A DNA stretch of 64,000 bases from the NCBI GenBank assembly GCA_000467715.1, contig AJFK01000171.1, forward strand, positions 61,748 to 125,747, given 5' to 3'. This document shows, in pieces, positions 1 to 11,051 of the stretch (position 1 is its first letter; every line of letters begins with the position of its first letter). The notes under the pieces were generated by a model. The model worked only from the letters and a program-made list of their open reading frames with translations. It ran no database searches and was not told the origin of the DNA. The position numbers and the translations under genes were made by a program. This DNA is from Hysterium pulicare CBS 123377. Its lineage: Eukaryota; Ascomycota; Dothideomycetes; Hysteriales; Hysteriaceae.

Positions 1-77
1 TACACTAATAAGTATAGAGCACTAAAACAATACGATTACCCACTCAATCCTCCTACCCGAAGCAATGTCTAAGAAGA

Positions 78-758
78 CTATCCCACAGGCACAATCTTCA
101 AATTCTCAATCCTCTCCCTGACCACACCCATCGCCTCCATCTCCTTCTCCCTAGATTTTCCAAACTTCCCCCCTTTCCTCCCCTCCACCATCTCAAACCC
201 TTCTCCATTCAACTTCCCCGCATCATCGAACTTCCCCTCCCTCGCCGACACCTCCATCAACAGCCTCAAGTTGCCCAATACCTGCGGACTATCGTAGCCA
301 ATCTTCTCTTGCAGCCTGGGAAGCATACGGCCGAGCAGCGTCTCCGCTTCCGCATATCGGCCTTGATCGGAGTAGACGAAGCAGAGATTATGCTCGGCCG
401 CCAGCGCAGATCCCGGGCCTGATTTCTTCTCGCGGAGTGAGATGTGTTGGCGGTAGGTCTGTTCGGCTTCGGTATGTTGGGCGAGTTCATGTTGGACCAT
501 GGCTAAGGCGAGTATGGTCTTGAGGGTGGCGTCGTCGTCCTGCCCAAGGGTTGATTGTCTAGTAATGAGGTCCTCTTTCAACGCCTCTTTAATGATTTGA
601 AACTTGGATTCGTTGTCCATGTCGACGGAAATCGGGATCTTCGCCATGTCTTCCGGCGTCATTGTAAGCGTAACGGCGTTGTACATGTTTTTGGTAGAGG
701 CCCAGGGGTGATCCGCTGGAAGGACTGGTGGCTCCCAAGGAAATTTAGTCTCAGCCAT
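78..758 (-). CDS. TPR-repeat protein, kinesin-light-chain-like
   Basis: Intronless frame of 226 aa. The middle part (about residues 75-185) holds degenerate tetratricopeptide repeats of the kinesin-light-chain type, seen in LALAMVQHELAQHTEAEQTY and the following segment around GRYAEAETLLGRML. TPRs are helical protein-interaction scaffolds. No catalytic motif, signal peptide or membrane segment is visible. The start at 758 is an ATG in a good context and the C-terminus is charged. Small free-standing TPR proteins like this are common in filamentous fungi and mostly lack an assigned role, so only a scaffold function can be inferred. It lies next to a secreted deacetylase on the same strand, with no evident link. 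Confidence 0.75.
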   Translation of the reverse strand: MAETKFPWEPPVLPADHPWASTKNMYNAVTLTMTPEDMAKIPISVDMDNESKFQIIKEALKEDLITRQSTLGQDDDATLKTILALAMVQHELAQHTEAEQTYRQHISLREKKSGPGSALAAEHNLCFVYSDQGRYAEAETLLGRMLPRLQEKIGYDSPQVLGNLRLLMEVSAREGKFDDAGKLNGEGFEMVEGRKGGKFGKSREKEMEAMGVVRERIENLKIVPVG

Positions 759-1115
759 GGCGATAACGATAGAAGTAAGAGGCTGTTTTTGAAGTTGCAG
801 ATAACTGCTTGGAGATGACTGAACGGTTTCGATGTTTTACCACCCTTCTTATATATTGCTTCTGAGATGAAAGAATTGTGCTGCCTAAAAAATACAATAG
901 CCTCTTCCTAGCTCATAATGGTGGAAAGATACAGTTTCGGGATTGGGTGAGGCAGATTCCTCCAATCACATGCGGGGTAATGCTGATTTCTGATTTCTGA
1001 GGGTCACCATGGAAACCGGTGCGTTTAAGCACTGCATGTTCTGTATTGTACTGTACATATTATGCTATGACATTTTTGGAAAAGAATCATTGAACACAAA
1101 TTCCTACCTCTCCAT
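759..1115. other. Intergenic region between two minus-strand genes
   Basis: About 360 bases carrying the promoter of the TPR gene and the 3' end of the deacetylase gene. The small frames here show no domain or plausible codon use. Nothing else seen. Confidence 0.5.
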
Positions 1116-3547
1116 TTACATGACACTTATTGCCTTAGAAAGCTTAAAGGTCTGCGATTTACCTTTCAGCGTAACCCACAACGTCAACGGATCACTCCCA
1201 ACTTGCTCCTTGGTCGCCGTGCCCGCATTCGAGACTGCACCCGGGACAGTCACCGGAATCGATGTTGAGCATTTGCTATTAGCGGCGCCCACTGTGACAC
1301 TAGTGATCGTTTTGCGGTCCTTGGAGAGCTGATAAGACATGTTGGGGGCACATTGGTCTCTGGTCATGCGCGCAATCCACGCGAGGGCGATGTCGTCGTG
1401 TTTGAGAGTGATCATGGGCCAGGTAGTCCTGACCCCTATTAGATTGACGTTTTCTAATATGGTGAGGGGGTGAATGCTTACAATCGAATCATCTCTTGAA
1501 CCACCGTCTCCACCCATGCCGTGAGTAGTGAGTATTTTTTCGTAACACCGTTGACGGTAATTGAGGGGACATCGGATATACGGAGATTTGCTTGATGAAA
1601 CATGAATCTAATTTGTTAGTTAGCAGAAAATAATCTTAGGTCTCGACGACTGAACTTACGGATCCCAGTGGAGGCCAAGAAGATGTCTGGTGTTCACTTC
1701 TCGGGCATCATCGAGTAAATCATCAAACGTTCCTTTGCCAGCTGAAGTAGCAATCCACTCGTTTACTGTACAACTTGGAAGGTCACAGTTGTAGTAGATC
1801 GTGGTTGCCCAACGACCAATAATATATAATCCAGCATATCCGTTTGTGGTTACATTGGTAATGAGGGGCCAGAAAGGGCTGAGCTGTTCATGATGTCAGC
1901 TAGGCGTGAAAAGTTGACGAATTTGGGTGTTCATACTGGACTCATAAGGATAGGTCGAGTGTTATCTCCAACAACGTACTTAATCCCATTTCCCAGCCAA
2001 GCTCTGATTGCGTCTCCATTATGGAGTCCCGTGATTGCAGGTGGAATGATGCCATTGGGAGAGAAATTGTCTCCTGCACTTATGCCAACTTGCGCCAGCC
2101 ACTTTTGATTCCAGGTGATCTCCTTCAGGACATCAGAATACGTGGCATTGTCCTCGTCTTCATGTGTGCTGAACAATATTAGTACCCCGCGGCATAATTT
2201 TACCTCATTCTCGAACTTACAATGTATGCTGCGATTTGTCAGTTCATGAACCAGTTGGATTGGGGTTGTGAGACTCACCGAAATATGAAAGAAAGCGTTG
2301 AGGTTAGTCTGATCAGCCCAGAACAGCTCGAGATCATCTAATTGTAAGCACGAAGTATTCCAGGTATACTCGGTTATGTTATTAGGCCAGATAGACGTGC
2401 CAGTTCCCAATGGCTTTTGGAATTCGAGTGGAGTATCGATTTGGTCATCATACTCGATGCCAGTCTGCGGGTCGCACTTCGCTGGATCATTGTTATAATC
2501 GAGATCAACCGCTGCCTCAATATTACCGTTGCCGTTGTGGCCAGTCTCAAGCTTGTATGCAGATCCGGCGGGCATTCTTGAGTTAATGTCTGCCATCCAA
2601 GTGATATGTGCCGTCAGGTCAGCAGGCTTGATCCGGAAGTTGGAGCCATTAGGCTGATACAGCTCAGTCTCTAGGAACATATCATCGATCTGGGTGTTGA
2701 AGTACACGCGACGAAATCCCAGGTATAGGCCTCTCGTCATCCAATGAATCCATGCATGTGACAGGAATGTCGATGTTGTGGACCAATCTGTCGCCCACGG
2801 CATAAACCAAACTTGCTGCTCCCGATTTCCAAAATTGTTGATGACTGCCGCAGTGGACTTAGGATACCCATCAACAGCAGCAAATTGCGCAATTTCCACA
2901 GCAAGAGAGCTGTTGGTGATGTTTGCTGGGTAATGGTAAATTCCGGAGGTGCTCATTTGAGCTCCACTGCGCAGAATTAGTTATACGACTCGGCGTAACT
3001 ACGTGCTAAGAACTTACATAACAATGTTTGCCGTCGGGAAAGCCGACGCGTTCGATATGCTGACAGGCTGGTCGACTCCTACACCACCGGTCGTGGATAC
3101 GCCAAACTCTGCTGTGGGCCACGCATCTAGACGAACCATGCGAACACCGAAATATTCTTGATAAGCATACAATTGCTGCCATTCCGCGTCCGTTAATGCG
3201 CTCTTCCAATCGTCGCCATACTCGTAAGCAACTTCGCTGACGGTGAGGATGCCTCCAAAATTGCCTGAAGTAGCTGAGGAATTCAGGGTTGGTAGTGCCG
3301 CTCCATTTTGCGATATATCGAGGATTTGATAGGGTATACCATAGCCTTGAAGTACAGACGACCCAGAAAATGCCGAAGAGGCCTCCCGCGCGATAATGAG
3401 GATTGTGCTATTGACGGTTATGTTTGCATTGCCACCTTTGGTGATTGTGTTGTTGGTGGCTGTGTCTGCATTGGTTAAGGTCATCCAGTTAAATGTCAAG
3501 ACCACCACCAAAAGCCAGAGTAAGGACTGAAGCGATGAACGATACAT
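1116..3547 (-). CDS. Agd3-like secreted polysaccharide deacetylase, 7 exons
   Basis: I assemble seven exons: 3547-3018, 2966-2279, 2228-2221, 2168-1937, 1883-1660, 1607-1482 and 1428-1116, giving 706 aa with all phases consistent. The N-terminus (MYRSSLQSLLWLLVVVLTFN) is a signal peptide. Family hallmarks are FNTQIDDMFL, the HNGNGNIE segment, the HTFTHED metal-ligand motif and the late MFHQANLR and ITLKHDDI segments. They match the fungal Agd3 family (CE18), whose Aspergillus fumigatus member deacetylates the exopolysaccharide galactosaminogalactan outside the cell. The start at 3547 is chosen over 3757 because it opens directly on the signal peptide. The third exon is only 8 nt and completes HTFTHED. 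No other galactosaminogalactan cluster gene is visible nearby, so the substrate is inferred. Confidence 0.85.
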
Positions 3548-4710
3548 AATGAAAGCAGCAACAAGTGGACTGAAGAAATATTGAATAGATTGAAGATCTT
3601 GGCGGAGGAATAATATGTGGAAGAGGGTCAAATATACATGGCTAGAATGATACGAAGACCTGAGAATAGCCAGAAGTGAAGTCTTAAACGTAAACGACAA
3701 CGAATCTTTTAACCTCGCCTGGCCTTTCGGCGTCAAGATTCTAGGATCCGCAGACAAGGCGTTCCTGGCCTGCGAGCATACGCTGGCCTCGCATCCAGAA
3801 TGTGGACCTCAACTAAAGAGAGAGAATCCATCATTCGCCAAAAGCACCTACTGCAGCCCCAAGATGCTACCCGGAACGCCTGTAGTAAACCGAATGGAGC
3901 GGCCCCGGGTAGACGTATATTGGACACGCGGCCAAGAAAATTTAGCCAGGAATGCAGAGGCAACATGTATGTCAAGCTGCATTATTGATTTATAGGTGCT
4001 AGCGGAATTATCATGGATGATATATTGCCAGAGTACGTCAGCTCTGCTTCGGAGAAGGAGACATAGGGGAGGAAGCTTGAGGAAAGCTTAAATCGGTACG
4101 CGACAGGGAGAGCGCCCGGATTCCTTCTATTCATGGCTGGAGGCGAGCCATCTAGATGGGATGGATTCACCTAAAGGAGAGCATTTTGTCCGGGGCAAGG
4201 TTGTGCGTGAAGATTAAATGCAATATGGATGATATTGCGGTTAATATCCGGTCTCGGCGGTAAACCTGGTGTGCTGTTGAGGAGGGCCGAGCTAGGAATT
4301 CTATGCCGGAAGAACACGAGTACATTGACTAGAGTCGTTCCTCCTATTCGGAAGAGGCTGGTGGAAGTAGGGCCTATTGGGGCGAGACTCATGCTAGAGA
4401 GAAGGTGTTGGGAGAAAGTCCGAGATTGAATTACGAAGTTTTAACCGGCTTCAATTTAAGCGATGTGAGGGACCAGCACGTGATGAATGTAGTTTTTCAT
4501 GTCATTAATACTTGGAGATACCAACTCCTTGTCTCTTTTCTCGGAAGGGACCGAGTAAATGTGGTGCAAGCAACTTCCGATTTGTTGGAGACACAGTTTG
4601 ATAGATTTTAGAACGAAGACCTGGATCAGTGATGGACACAACTGTTCCAAAACAAATTTTAATAATTTCGTGATACTCGTTGCATTGCCCATATCCTCCC
4701 CTAATTAACA
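3548..4710. other. Gene-poor intergenic stretch
   Basis: About 1.16 kb between two minus-strand genes. Several frames of 60-80 codons exist on both strands but none shows a signal peptide, repeat or domain, and they overlap one another. I see no terminal repeats or transposase remnants. Confidence 0.5.
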
Positions 4711-6897
4711 TTACTCTGTCCGATGCACCTGCCTCCTCCCTACATCCCTCATCATCGCACCAACTATATACCACATCTCCTTCCTGCTCTCCCAAATCGG
4801 CATGACCACACAAATAATGAAACTCGTCCAAGCCCAAACAAAGGCGACAATGACATAGGCGTAGAAAAAGCCCTTGGAGAAGACATAGCCAGTACCAAAC
4901 AGTGTGAATGGTAGTATGATCATAAATCCAAGGGTACCCACAATGAGAGCTCTCAGCGCGAGACGTTTCTGTGAGCGGACCTCCTCGGGTGAAAGCGCGC
5001 ACACTGGAACTGCCCCTTCTTCCAAGACTGGCTTGAGGGTTTCGGCCATGGAGTTCTTGAGTTGAGTATGTACGCCTTTCGGCGCTCCTGCGGAACCTTC
5101 GGTGCTAGCAGCGGTTTTCTCATCATCGTATTGGCGTTCAGCGTCGGCTTGCTGCGTTGCAGGAACAGCGACTTCTTCCCCTTCGATGATGTCGATAATC
5201 TGCGTCTTCTTATCGGGCATCAAGTAGGAAAAGAGAATGATGCATACCAGACCCATTCCAAGGCTGACACAGTCACCTACGAGGTTGTTATAAACATCAC
5301 CTGTAGTAGCGATGTTGATAGCGCCGGAACGTATCTTCGTGGCGACCATCCAGGAAATGAGACCGGAGCAAGGCCGACAATTGGGGAGACGATAGCTGCG
5401 AAGGTAGATGTTCGGTCCCATAACACGATGAAGGCCACGGGTAAAGCTCCGCCTCCTAGTAAACAAGCCTGGTAAATTTAGCAAGATGCCCTGAAGGATT
5501 TTGATGCCTAGTAGGACCTACAAGAATACTAATGAGATAGGTTGAAGAGATGCCAGCAGCATGAAAAATACCAGAGATAATGGACAGAGCAGCTCCATAG
5601 ATACAAAGGCCAGCGATGGAAACCCATAGGAGCGCCCGCACCGACGCGCGAGGATTAATGTACGACTTGTAGATATCGAACGTCATAAGTGATGACGCTG
5701 CGATGCTTTCAGCCGATACAGAAGATGTGACCGCCATGAATACGAGAATGATGAATAGATACGCTCCGGTGCTGCCCATAAGAGAGATCACTGCTGCGGG
5801 TCCTGCGAGACCAGCGGAGACGTCGGCCGCTGTAAGTTTTGTAGCCAATAAGTTGTTACCTTGAAGAGCAGCTGCGGCCAAGCCGACTGCGGTGGACATG
5901 GAGAACGGTATCGCATACCATGCGACTGAGCCGAGGATGTATCCTTTGACTGCCGTGGCCGGACTAGATGCAATGGCACGTTGCCAGTAAGCTTGATCAG
6001 TCCAGACATTGCTGAAGCCCCCGAGAAGGATCGTAGCTGCTTTAACGAGACCATCATGAGACTTGACCGTTAAATAGGAACCCTTTTCGGAATGGGCAGG
6101 GTCTCGGACCTCTGCTGACTTGAAAAGATCGTACACTCTTCCGGGCGATCCGATTTCGGGTTTGATAGCGTAAATTTGGAACATGAAGGCAAAGATACAG
6201 GCAAATAGGATGATCGTATGGAGGTAGTCGCAAATGAACGTTGAACGTAGACCACCGACAACAATGTAAGCCGTGATCACGATTGGGAGAATCCAGTACG
6301 CAGCCCAGATATTCATCCCAGTCAAAGAGCTCACGACGGCGCCTCCTCCAGCCATGAGAGCGGATCCAGCAATAAGATTTGCAATCAGGCCGAGAAAGGT
6401 AAACATAATATGAGCAATCTTCCCATGTTTCTGGAGAACGATTTCCAGGAACGTGTGGGCATTGTTCGATTTTTCTTTGATTCGAAAAGCGGTGAATGCG
6501 AAGAAGAGCGTCTGAAAGGTGCCAACGGCTCCATACCAAAAGCCACCACTGACTCCATACGAGTAAGCCAGTGTACAGCTGGTCAGAAGGGTAGAGGCAT
6601 GTGTCCAGCTCGAAACAATGCCAGCTGCGATCACTCCAGGCTTGATCGATCGGGAGGCAGTGTTGAACTCCTCCGTCGATTTGAAAGTATTATGCGCTCC
6701 ATATCGATTTTGGACCTTTTGTTCCGTGAGCAAACTCGATATTCATAAATGCGTCTAAGTGGTACCTACCAGCGTAAATCCAACCATAACGACAGCAAAA
6801 GCAAGTCCAATGCCAATAGTAACACCATATTAAGCGCCAGGATCAAGTAGGTCAGTCCCGCCATCGTCACTGGCCTAGGATATAAGCGAAGATTGTT
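4711..6897 (-). pseudogene. DUR3-like sodium:solute symporter, disrupted
   Basis: Sodium:solute symporter (SSS) family, closest in character to the fungal urea/polyamine transporter DUR3: long hydrophobic helices, the early SSWTHASTLL segment and a hydrophilic loop before the last helices. Readable exons are about 6897-6770, 6715-5522 and 5468-4711, joined by introns of 54 and 53 nt. Two lesions are visible. In the first helix the frame encoding YGVTIGIGLAFAVVMVGFTL is preceded by an in-frame TAA (6832-6830), with no AG acceptor between that codon and the helix. In the last exon the frame reading SPIVGLA must slip by one base near 5368 to continue as SGLISWMVATKIRSG. The remaining 400-codon exon is open. 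It is either a recent pseudogene or carries sequencing errors. The upstream neighbour is a divergent isochorismatase-fold hydrolase. Confidence 0.75.
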
Positions 6898-7194
6898 AGG
6901 AAAGATCTTTTCGTTGAACAAGCAGGAACAGAAATCACCACAACACGAACGCAGTGTTCTCAGAGTTCCGCTGTAGATAGGGTAAGATAGGAAAATAGAT
7001 ATCAAGAGCTTCTGTATGATAAGCTAAATCGCGAATGTTGATCGTCTCCACTTTCGCGCAAGCTTCGGCTTCGGGCTTCCGACGAACATTCGGATGCTCA
7101 AACTCAATGTTGAATAATATCTATGGCCTGGGTCTCGTATGATGATTTTGCATACTCCGCTGCTTGAATAGTGAGACAAACATCGAGTAGGGAA

Positions 7195-8008
7195 ATGTCC
7201 GAGTACAAAGACTTGAGTGGTTAGTCATCCAAAGAGCTTTATAATCGTCCCACGCCTAAAATGTTGAAGAAAACTACGCGAAGTGTTATGGAAAAAATGA
7301 GCTTCCGTTCGGCGACAAGCCCGCTCTCGTGGTTATCGATGCTGTAAAAGCATACCATACTCCTGGATGCCCTCTTTACGCGCCTGAGCGGTTCGACGTC
7401 GCCCGCGATTCAATGGTACGTCTCATCGCGGAGTGCCGTAAGTTGTCAATACCTGTAGTTTTCACCTCAGTCATCTACAATACCAAAGGTAAGCCAAGAA
7501 AACCAAATCCCATTGCCAGGCTTACCGGATTACTCATAGGTCTAAGTGGTGGGAAATGGTATAAGTATAAACTCCCTAACGTCCTCAACGCCTACGACGA
7601 GGGCAATCCAATGCGCGACTTTGCCGAAGGTGTCGTTCCGCGCGAAGACGAAGTAATCGTATACAAACAGTACAGTAGTAGTTTCTTTGGGACCAGTTTG
7701 GCGAGTCTGCTAGTTAGTATGGGGATTGACACGACGATAATCTGTGGGTATTCGACAAGTGGCTGTGTCAGAGCTACTACGTGTAAGTTCCCAACCATGT
7801 TGAGGTCATCCACAGAATGAGTAAGGCTTATAAGGCTGCAGTAGACGCAATGCAATATGGATTCTCGCCGTTCGTTGTGAGAGAGGCGTGTGGTGATCGC
7901 CATGCTGCTGTGCATGATAACAACCTGTTCGATATGGATCAAAAATTCGCCGAAGTAGTCACGGAGGAATGGATGCTGAAGACGCTGCAGAACAAGTTCG
8001 GAAAATGA
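7195..8008 (+). CDS. Isochorismatase-family hydrolase
   Basis: Three exons: 7195-7219, 7270-7782 and 7842-8008, giving 234 aa. The tiny first exon encodes MSEYKDLS; splicing to ENYAKCYGKNELPFGDKPAL restores the usual fungal N-terminus, and introns are 50 and 59 nt. The cysteine-hydrolase triad of the family is present: Asp in ALVVIDAVKA, Lys in VIVYKQYSSSFF and Cys in GYSTSGCVRATT. The second junction restores RATTLDAMQYGF. Members include N-carbamoylsarcosine amidase and related amidases acting on small carbamoyl or amide compounds; the exact substrate cannot be read. It is probably cytosolic, with no signal peptide. It is divergent from the damaged DUR3-like symporter, so an older nitrogen-scavenging pair is possible but inferred. 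Confidence 0.85.
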
Positions 8009-8116
8009 AGGACGCAATATTCATATTTTAGTTACTGGAGTTAGCATCATCCCCTTAAAGTCAACCCGTACCTTTCCTGTCTCAAGTATGCCCTCCTGAA
8101 GTATCGTAGCTGAGCC

Positions 8117-8629
8117 TCAAGTCTCAAACCACTCCAATGGATCGTCCTTTCCAAAAATAGCCCGGAATACGTGATCGCCATCCTTCTTTACCACTTCCTC
8201 AGTGTGAATGCTGTGCAACTTAGCGACCCTCTCATCTTCAGTCTTGCCATCTGTACCCTCTTCCGCGGCTACGAAGACTCGTACGTGTATGTAACCTCCT
8301 TTGCTTGCCGAAATATGAAGTTTTCCGAAGAGGTGGAGGCCGTAGGCGCTGGTGCCGACCCGGACGGATTCGAGATCTTGGGGTAATTTGAAGGAGGTCA
8401 ATTCGTCGTCGGAGAGACTTGACACAGTGCGGAAATATTCGGGCTCATGTTCTGTACTGGGTCAGCAAATCGACTGGATAATGCGAGGCTCTGGTCTCTT
8501 ACTGTCATGATCGCGTCGGAGCTTGACAAGCTCGCTCTTGATGGAAGGGAAAATAGACTCAAATGCATTTACGGAGGCATCCTTTGGAGCATGAGGCTCA
8601 GAGAGGTCAACAGTCTCAGCGGTAGCCAT
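8117..8629 (-). CDS. Small conserved-looking protein, unknown function
   Basis: Two exons, 8629-8503 and 8451-8117, separated by a 51-nt GT-AG intron; 153 aa. The start ATG lies in a good context followed by ATAETVDLSEP. The C-terminal half (VGTSAYGLHLFGKL, then GGYIHVRVFVAAEEG) faintly resembles the strand pattern of cystatin-type folds, but the QVVAG inhibitor loop is absent, so I do not assign that function. There is no signal peptide or membrane segment, suggesting a cytosolic or nuclear protein. A GGTGGA-type microsatellite lies about 55 bases upstream of the start. Confidence 0.65.
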
Positions 8630-9317
8630 GGTTGTTGGTTTCGGTGATTGCTGTTTGTGCTGTAGAGGTAAGTTGTTATAGCAGGCGGAGGTGGAGGTGG
8701 AGGTGGAGGGGTAGCTTGAAGCTTCGTTATAGAACGTCTAACCGCATATGACGCCATGCGAGAAATCCTGTTGACGCGGCGAGGGAATCTTGCTGGAAAG
8801 TGAACGTGATCGTCTTTGCGACACAAGGCACGTCTCAGCTCCCACGGCGGCCTCGCAGGAATGGAAACTTGGTCAGCCAATGACATGGCTCAGGGCCTGG
8901 AAAGCCAAGGCATGATGAATGTTCTTCTAGATACCTCAGCCTAGGGCAATCAGAGTTCATCTTGTATGCTGAAAGCGTGGCATGAGTGGAAAGATGAGGA
9001 GTGAGGATGAAAGACCCTTTGACTATTCGACCAAAGTGTCCGGCTCGCATTTCTCCGGATCCGATACGCACTATGCCAGTTTGAGCCTTCATCTTCACAC
9101 GATCGGCAGCCGTTTTAAATAAAAATTGTATTACAGTAGGACGGTTGCACTCCATGACCATATGGACTAATACTTTTGCTTCAGACGAGTTCAAAGAGAG
9201 AGTCCAACTCCAACCCAATATGCTCCGAAAGCCCAAACTCCATAGCCATGCGGCGGTACAGAATGACTGGGGAACAAGTGCAGCCACCGAATGCGTTCAC
9301 GCCATGCGACACGGAAT
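8630..9317. other. Intergenic region with CCTCCA-rich leader
   Basis: About 690 bases between two minus-strand genes, holding the promoter of the small unknown gene and the 3' flank of the vacuolar transporter. Apart from the microsatellite annotated separately, nothing recognisable is present. Confidence 0.5.
8684..8711. repeat. (GGTGGA)n microsatellite
   Basis: Four imperfect copies of a GGNGGA unit in the leader or promoter of the minus-strand gene starting at 8629. On that gene's strand it reads as a CCTCCA pyrimidine-rich tract, as often found near fungal transcription start regions. Confidence 0.8.
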
Positions 9318-11051
9318 TCAACTCTCGGTCCACCTCCAAATGGTAACACATGTCGTGTAGACCATAGCAGCCAGGCCCACCACCATCATCAACAAATCCC
9401 CGGCCTTCTCAATCCTCGTACTGGCGACGCCCTTGAAGTGCAGAAACGCCGGGTAGATGTATACCAGCGGAACACAGGCAAAGGATCCAATAAGAGACAC
9501 GAACTTGTCCAGATCGCCAGCTCCAACAGCGGCAATGAAACCGCAGAGAATAACAAGCAAGGTTCTGAACAGGTTCTTCTTCCACTTGGTTAGGCCGTCC
9601 CGCTTTCCTGACAGGTGGCCGAAGAGTTTGCCTTCCATAATACGGAGGGCGGGAAACAGTTGAACGGGTGTGCCCACTAGAACAGCCATTGCGTAAAGGA
9701 ATTGCACGGCGTTTACGAGCTTGCTGTCCTGAGGGTAGTTTGTAATAATCTCCGTTGATGTTCTGTCCCCGAAGGTACCATAGCACAAGAAGCCGACCGA
9801 AGTGAAGATGACAGTGATGATGAACATAACCATGTAGAGGAGCTTATTAAAGTGCTGCGGATCCTTCATGGAGGACTGTATTGGCAGAATAAGACCGATG
9901 CCTTCGAAGGTAAAAATCGCAGAACCGACTGTCAGCGTGAAGTCTCTTGGGTTGAACAGACGAATTGTTGGATTGAAGCCTCCCATTTTAGCGATGTGGG
10001 AAAGGTCATATTGGTAGATATACACCAGTCCGATGAGAATGAAGACGTCTGCAAGGAGAGCAGCAGGGCCTAATTTGGAGATATTTCGAATGTACGACAG
10101 CGGTATGAGAGCGACAACTTGTATACCGATCAGGGTGTTTGTAGAGATAGGGGTCGCATTCGGCGTCACGGCGGCCACAAATGAGAAGAGATTCTCTGCT
10201 ACGAAGATAATGCCCGCACAGACGAAGCCAATCTGTGAGATGGTGATGGAAGACAGAATCAGCCTCCGCATTCTCCGACCACCAATCGCTTCTCCCAACT
10301 CGCCGTAGCCACCGCCGTACCTCAATCGGCATCGAAGCAGCAGATGGAAGCAGAGGCTGGTAATCAATGACACCATAATAAGAGTAATGGAGGAAAAAAG
10401 CATGCCCCCATTTTTGAATGCCTTTGGCAAAAACATGATTCCGGTCCCAATGAATGCTTTGAGAAGGGTAAAGAAAGACTTGACATTGCCTGCATCACCC
10501 GGAGCTTTTGCTCTGGTGCTCTTTCGTCGACCAAGAAGTGGCCTTCGTTCTGTCGGCTCTGCCTCGGTTTCTGAATCGGTAACATCTTCCTCGTCGGATT
10601 CGGCAAGATCCTCTCCTGCGAAACTTCCATAAAGGTCGAGGAAGGAAACAAAATTCTTGGTGACAGGAGTGGTTACGCTGGAGAAGCGACGGTGTTGTCG
10701 TTCCAAGAAGGCCGCCCTTCGAAAGCCTCCTGGGGCCATTTGCTCCGAGGGAGGAGGTACATTGTGGGCGGGTTCTGAGAAATGAGGTGAGTGGGCAAAT
10801 GTTGCTGCTCGTTTATGCAGTTTGGCGATCTTTGAACGAGCGTTGATTCGATAGAGATCACGATGTACGTCGCCTCCTAACAACCTGAGAGATGACTCGG
10901 CAGTCATCGGGTCACTGGTTGAATCATTATTTGCCGTCTGCTCATTCAGAGTTCCATCAAAATCCCCAGAATAGGCAGGATCCAGGTGCCTTGAGAGGAT
11001 GGCGGCGTCCCTCTGATCTTGCTCGGAGTCTCGATTTGGTGTGTCCGTCAT
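9318..11051 (-). CDS. Vacuolar amino-acid transporter, Avt3/Avt4 type
   Basis: Intronless 577-aa protein of the amino-acid/auxin permease (AAAP) family. A hydrophilic N-terminal tail of about 185 residues ends in an acidic patch (ESDEEDVTDSETEAE) and ERRPLLGRR. It is followed by the first-helix signature SFFTLLKAFIGTGIMFLPKA and about ten further hydrophobic helices. The long N-tail with a dileucine-like ERRPLL signal is typical of the vacuolar exporters Avt3 and Avt4, which move neutral amino acids out of the vacuole. Length and architecture are complete. The gene runs divergently from an unknown membrane protein across about 650 bases. The individual substrate is inferred from the family. 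Confidence 0.9.
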   Translation of the reverse strand: MTDTPNRDSEQDQRDAAILSRHLDPAYSGDFDGTLNEQTANNDSTSDPMTAESSLRLLGGDVHRDLYRINARSKIAKLHKRAATFAHSPHFSEPAHNVPPPSEQMAPGGFRRAAFLERQHRRFSSVTTPVTKNFVSFLDLYGSFAGEDLAESDEEDVTDSETEAEPTERRPLLGRRKSTRAKAPGDAGNVKSFFTLLKAFIGTGIMFLPKAFKNGGMLFSSITLIMVSLITSLCFHLLLRCRLRYGGGYGELGEAIGGRRMRRLILSSITISQIGFVCAGIIFVAENLFSFVAAVTPNATPISTNTLIGIQVVALIPLSYIRNISKLGPAALLADVFILIGLVYIYQYDLSHIAKMGGFNPTIRLFNPRDFTLTVGSAIFTFEGIGLILPIQSSMKDPQHFNKLLYMVMFIITVIFTSVGFLCYGTFGDRTSTEIITNYPQDSKLVNAVQFLYAMAVLVGTPVQLFPALRIMEGKLFGHLSGKRDGLTKWKKNLFRTLLVILCGFIAAVGAGDLDKFVSLIGSFACVPLVYIYPAFLHFKGVASTRIEKAGDLLMMVVGLAAMVYTTCVTIWRWTES

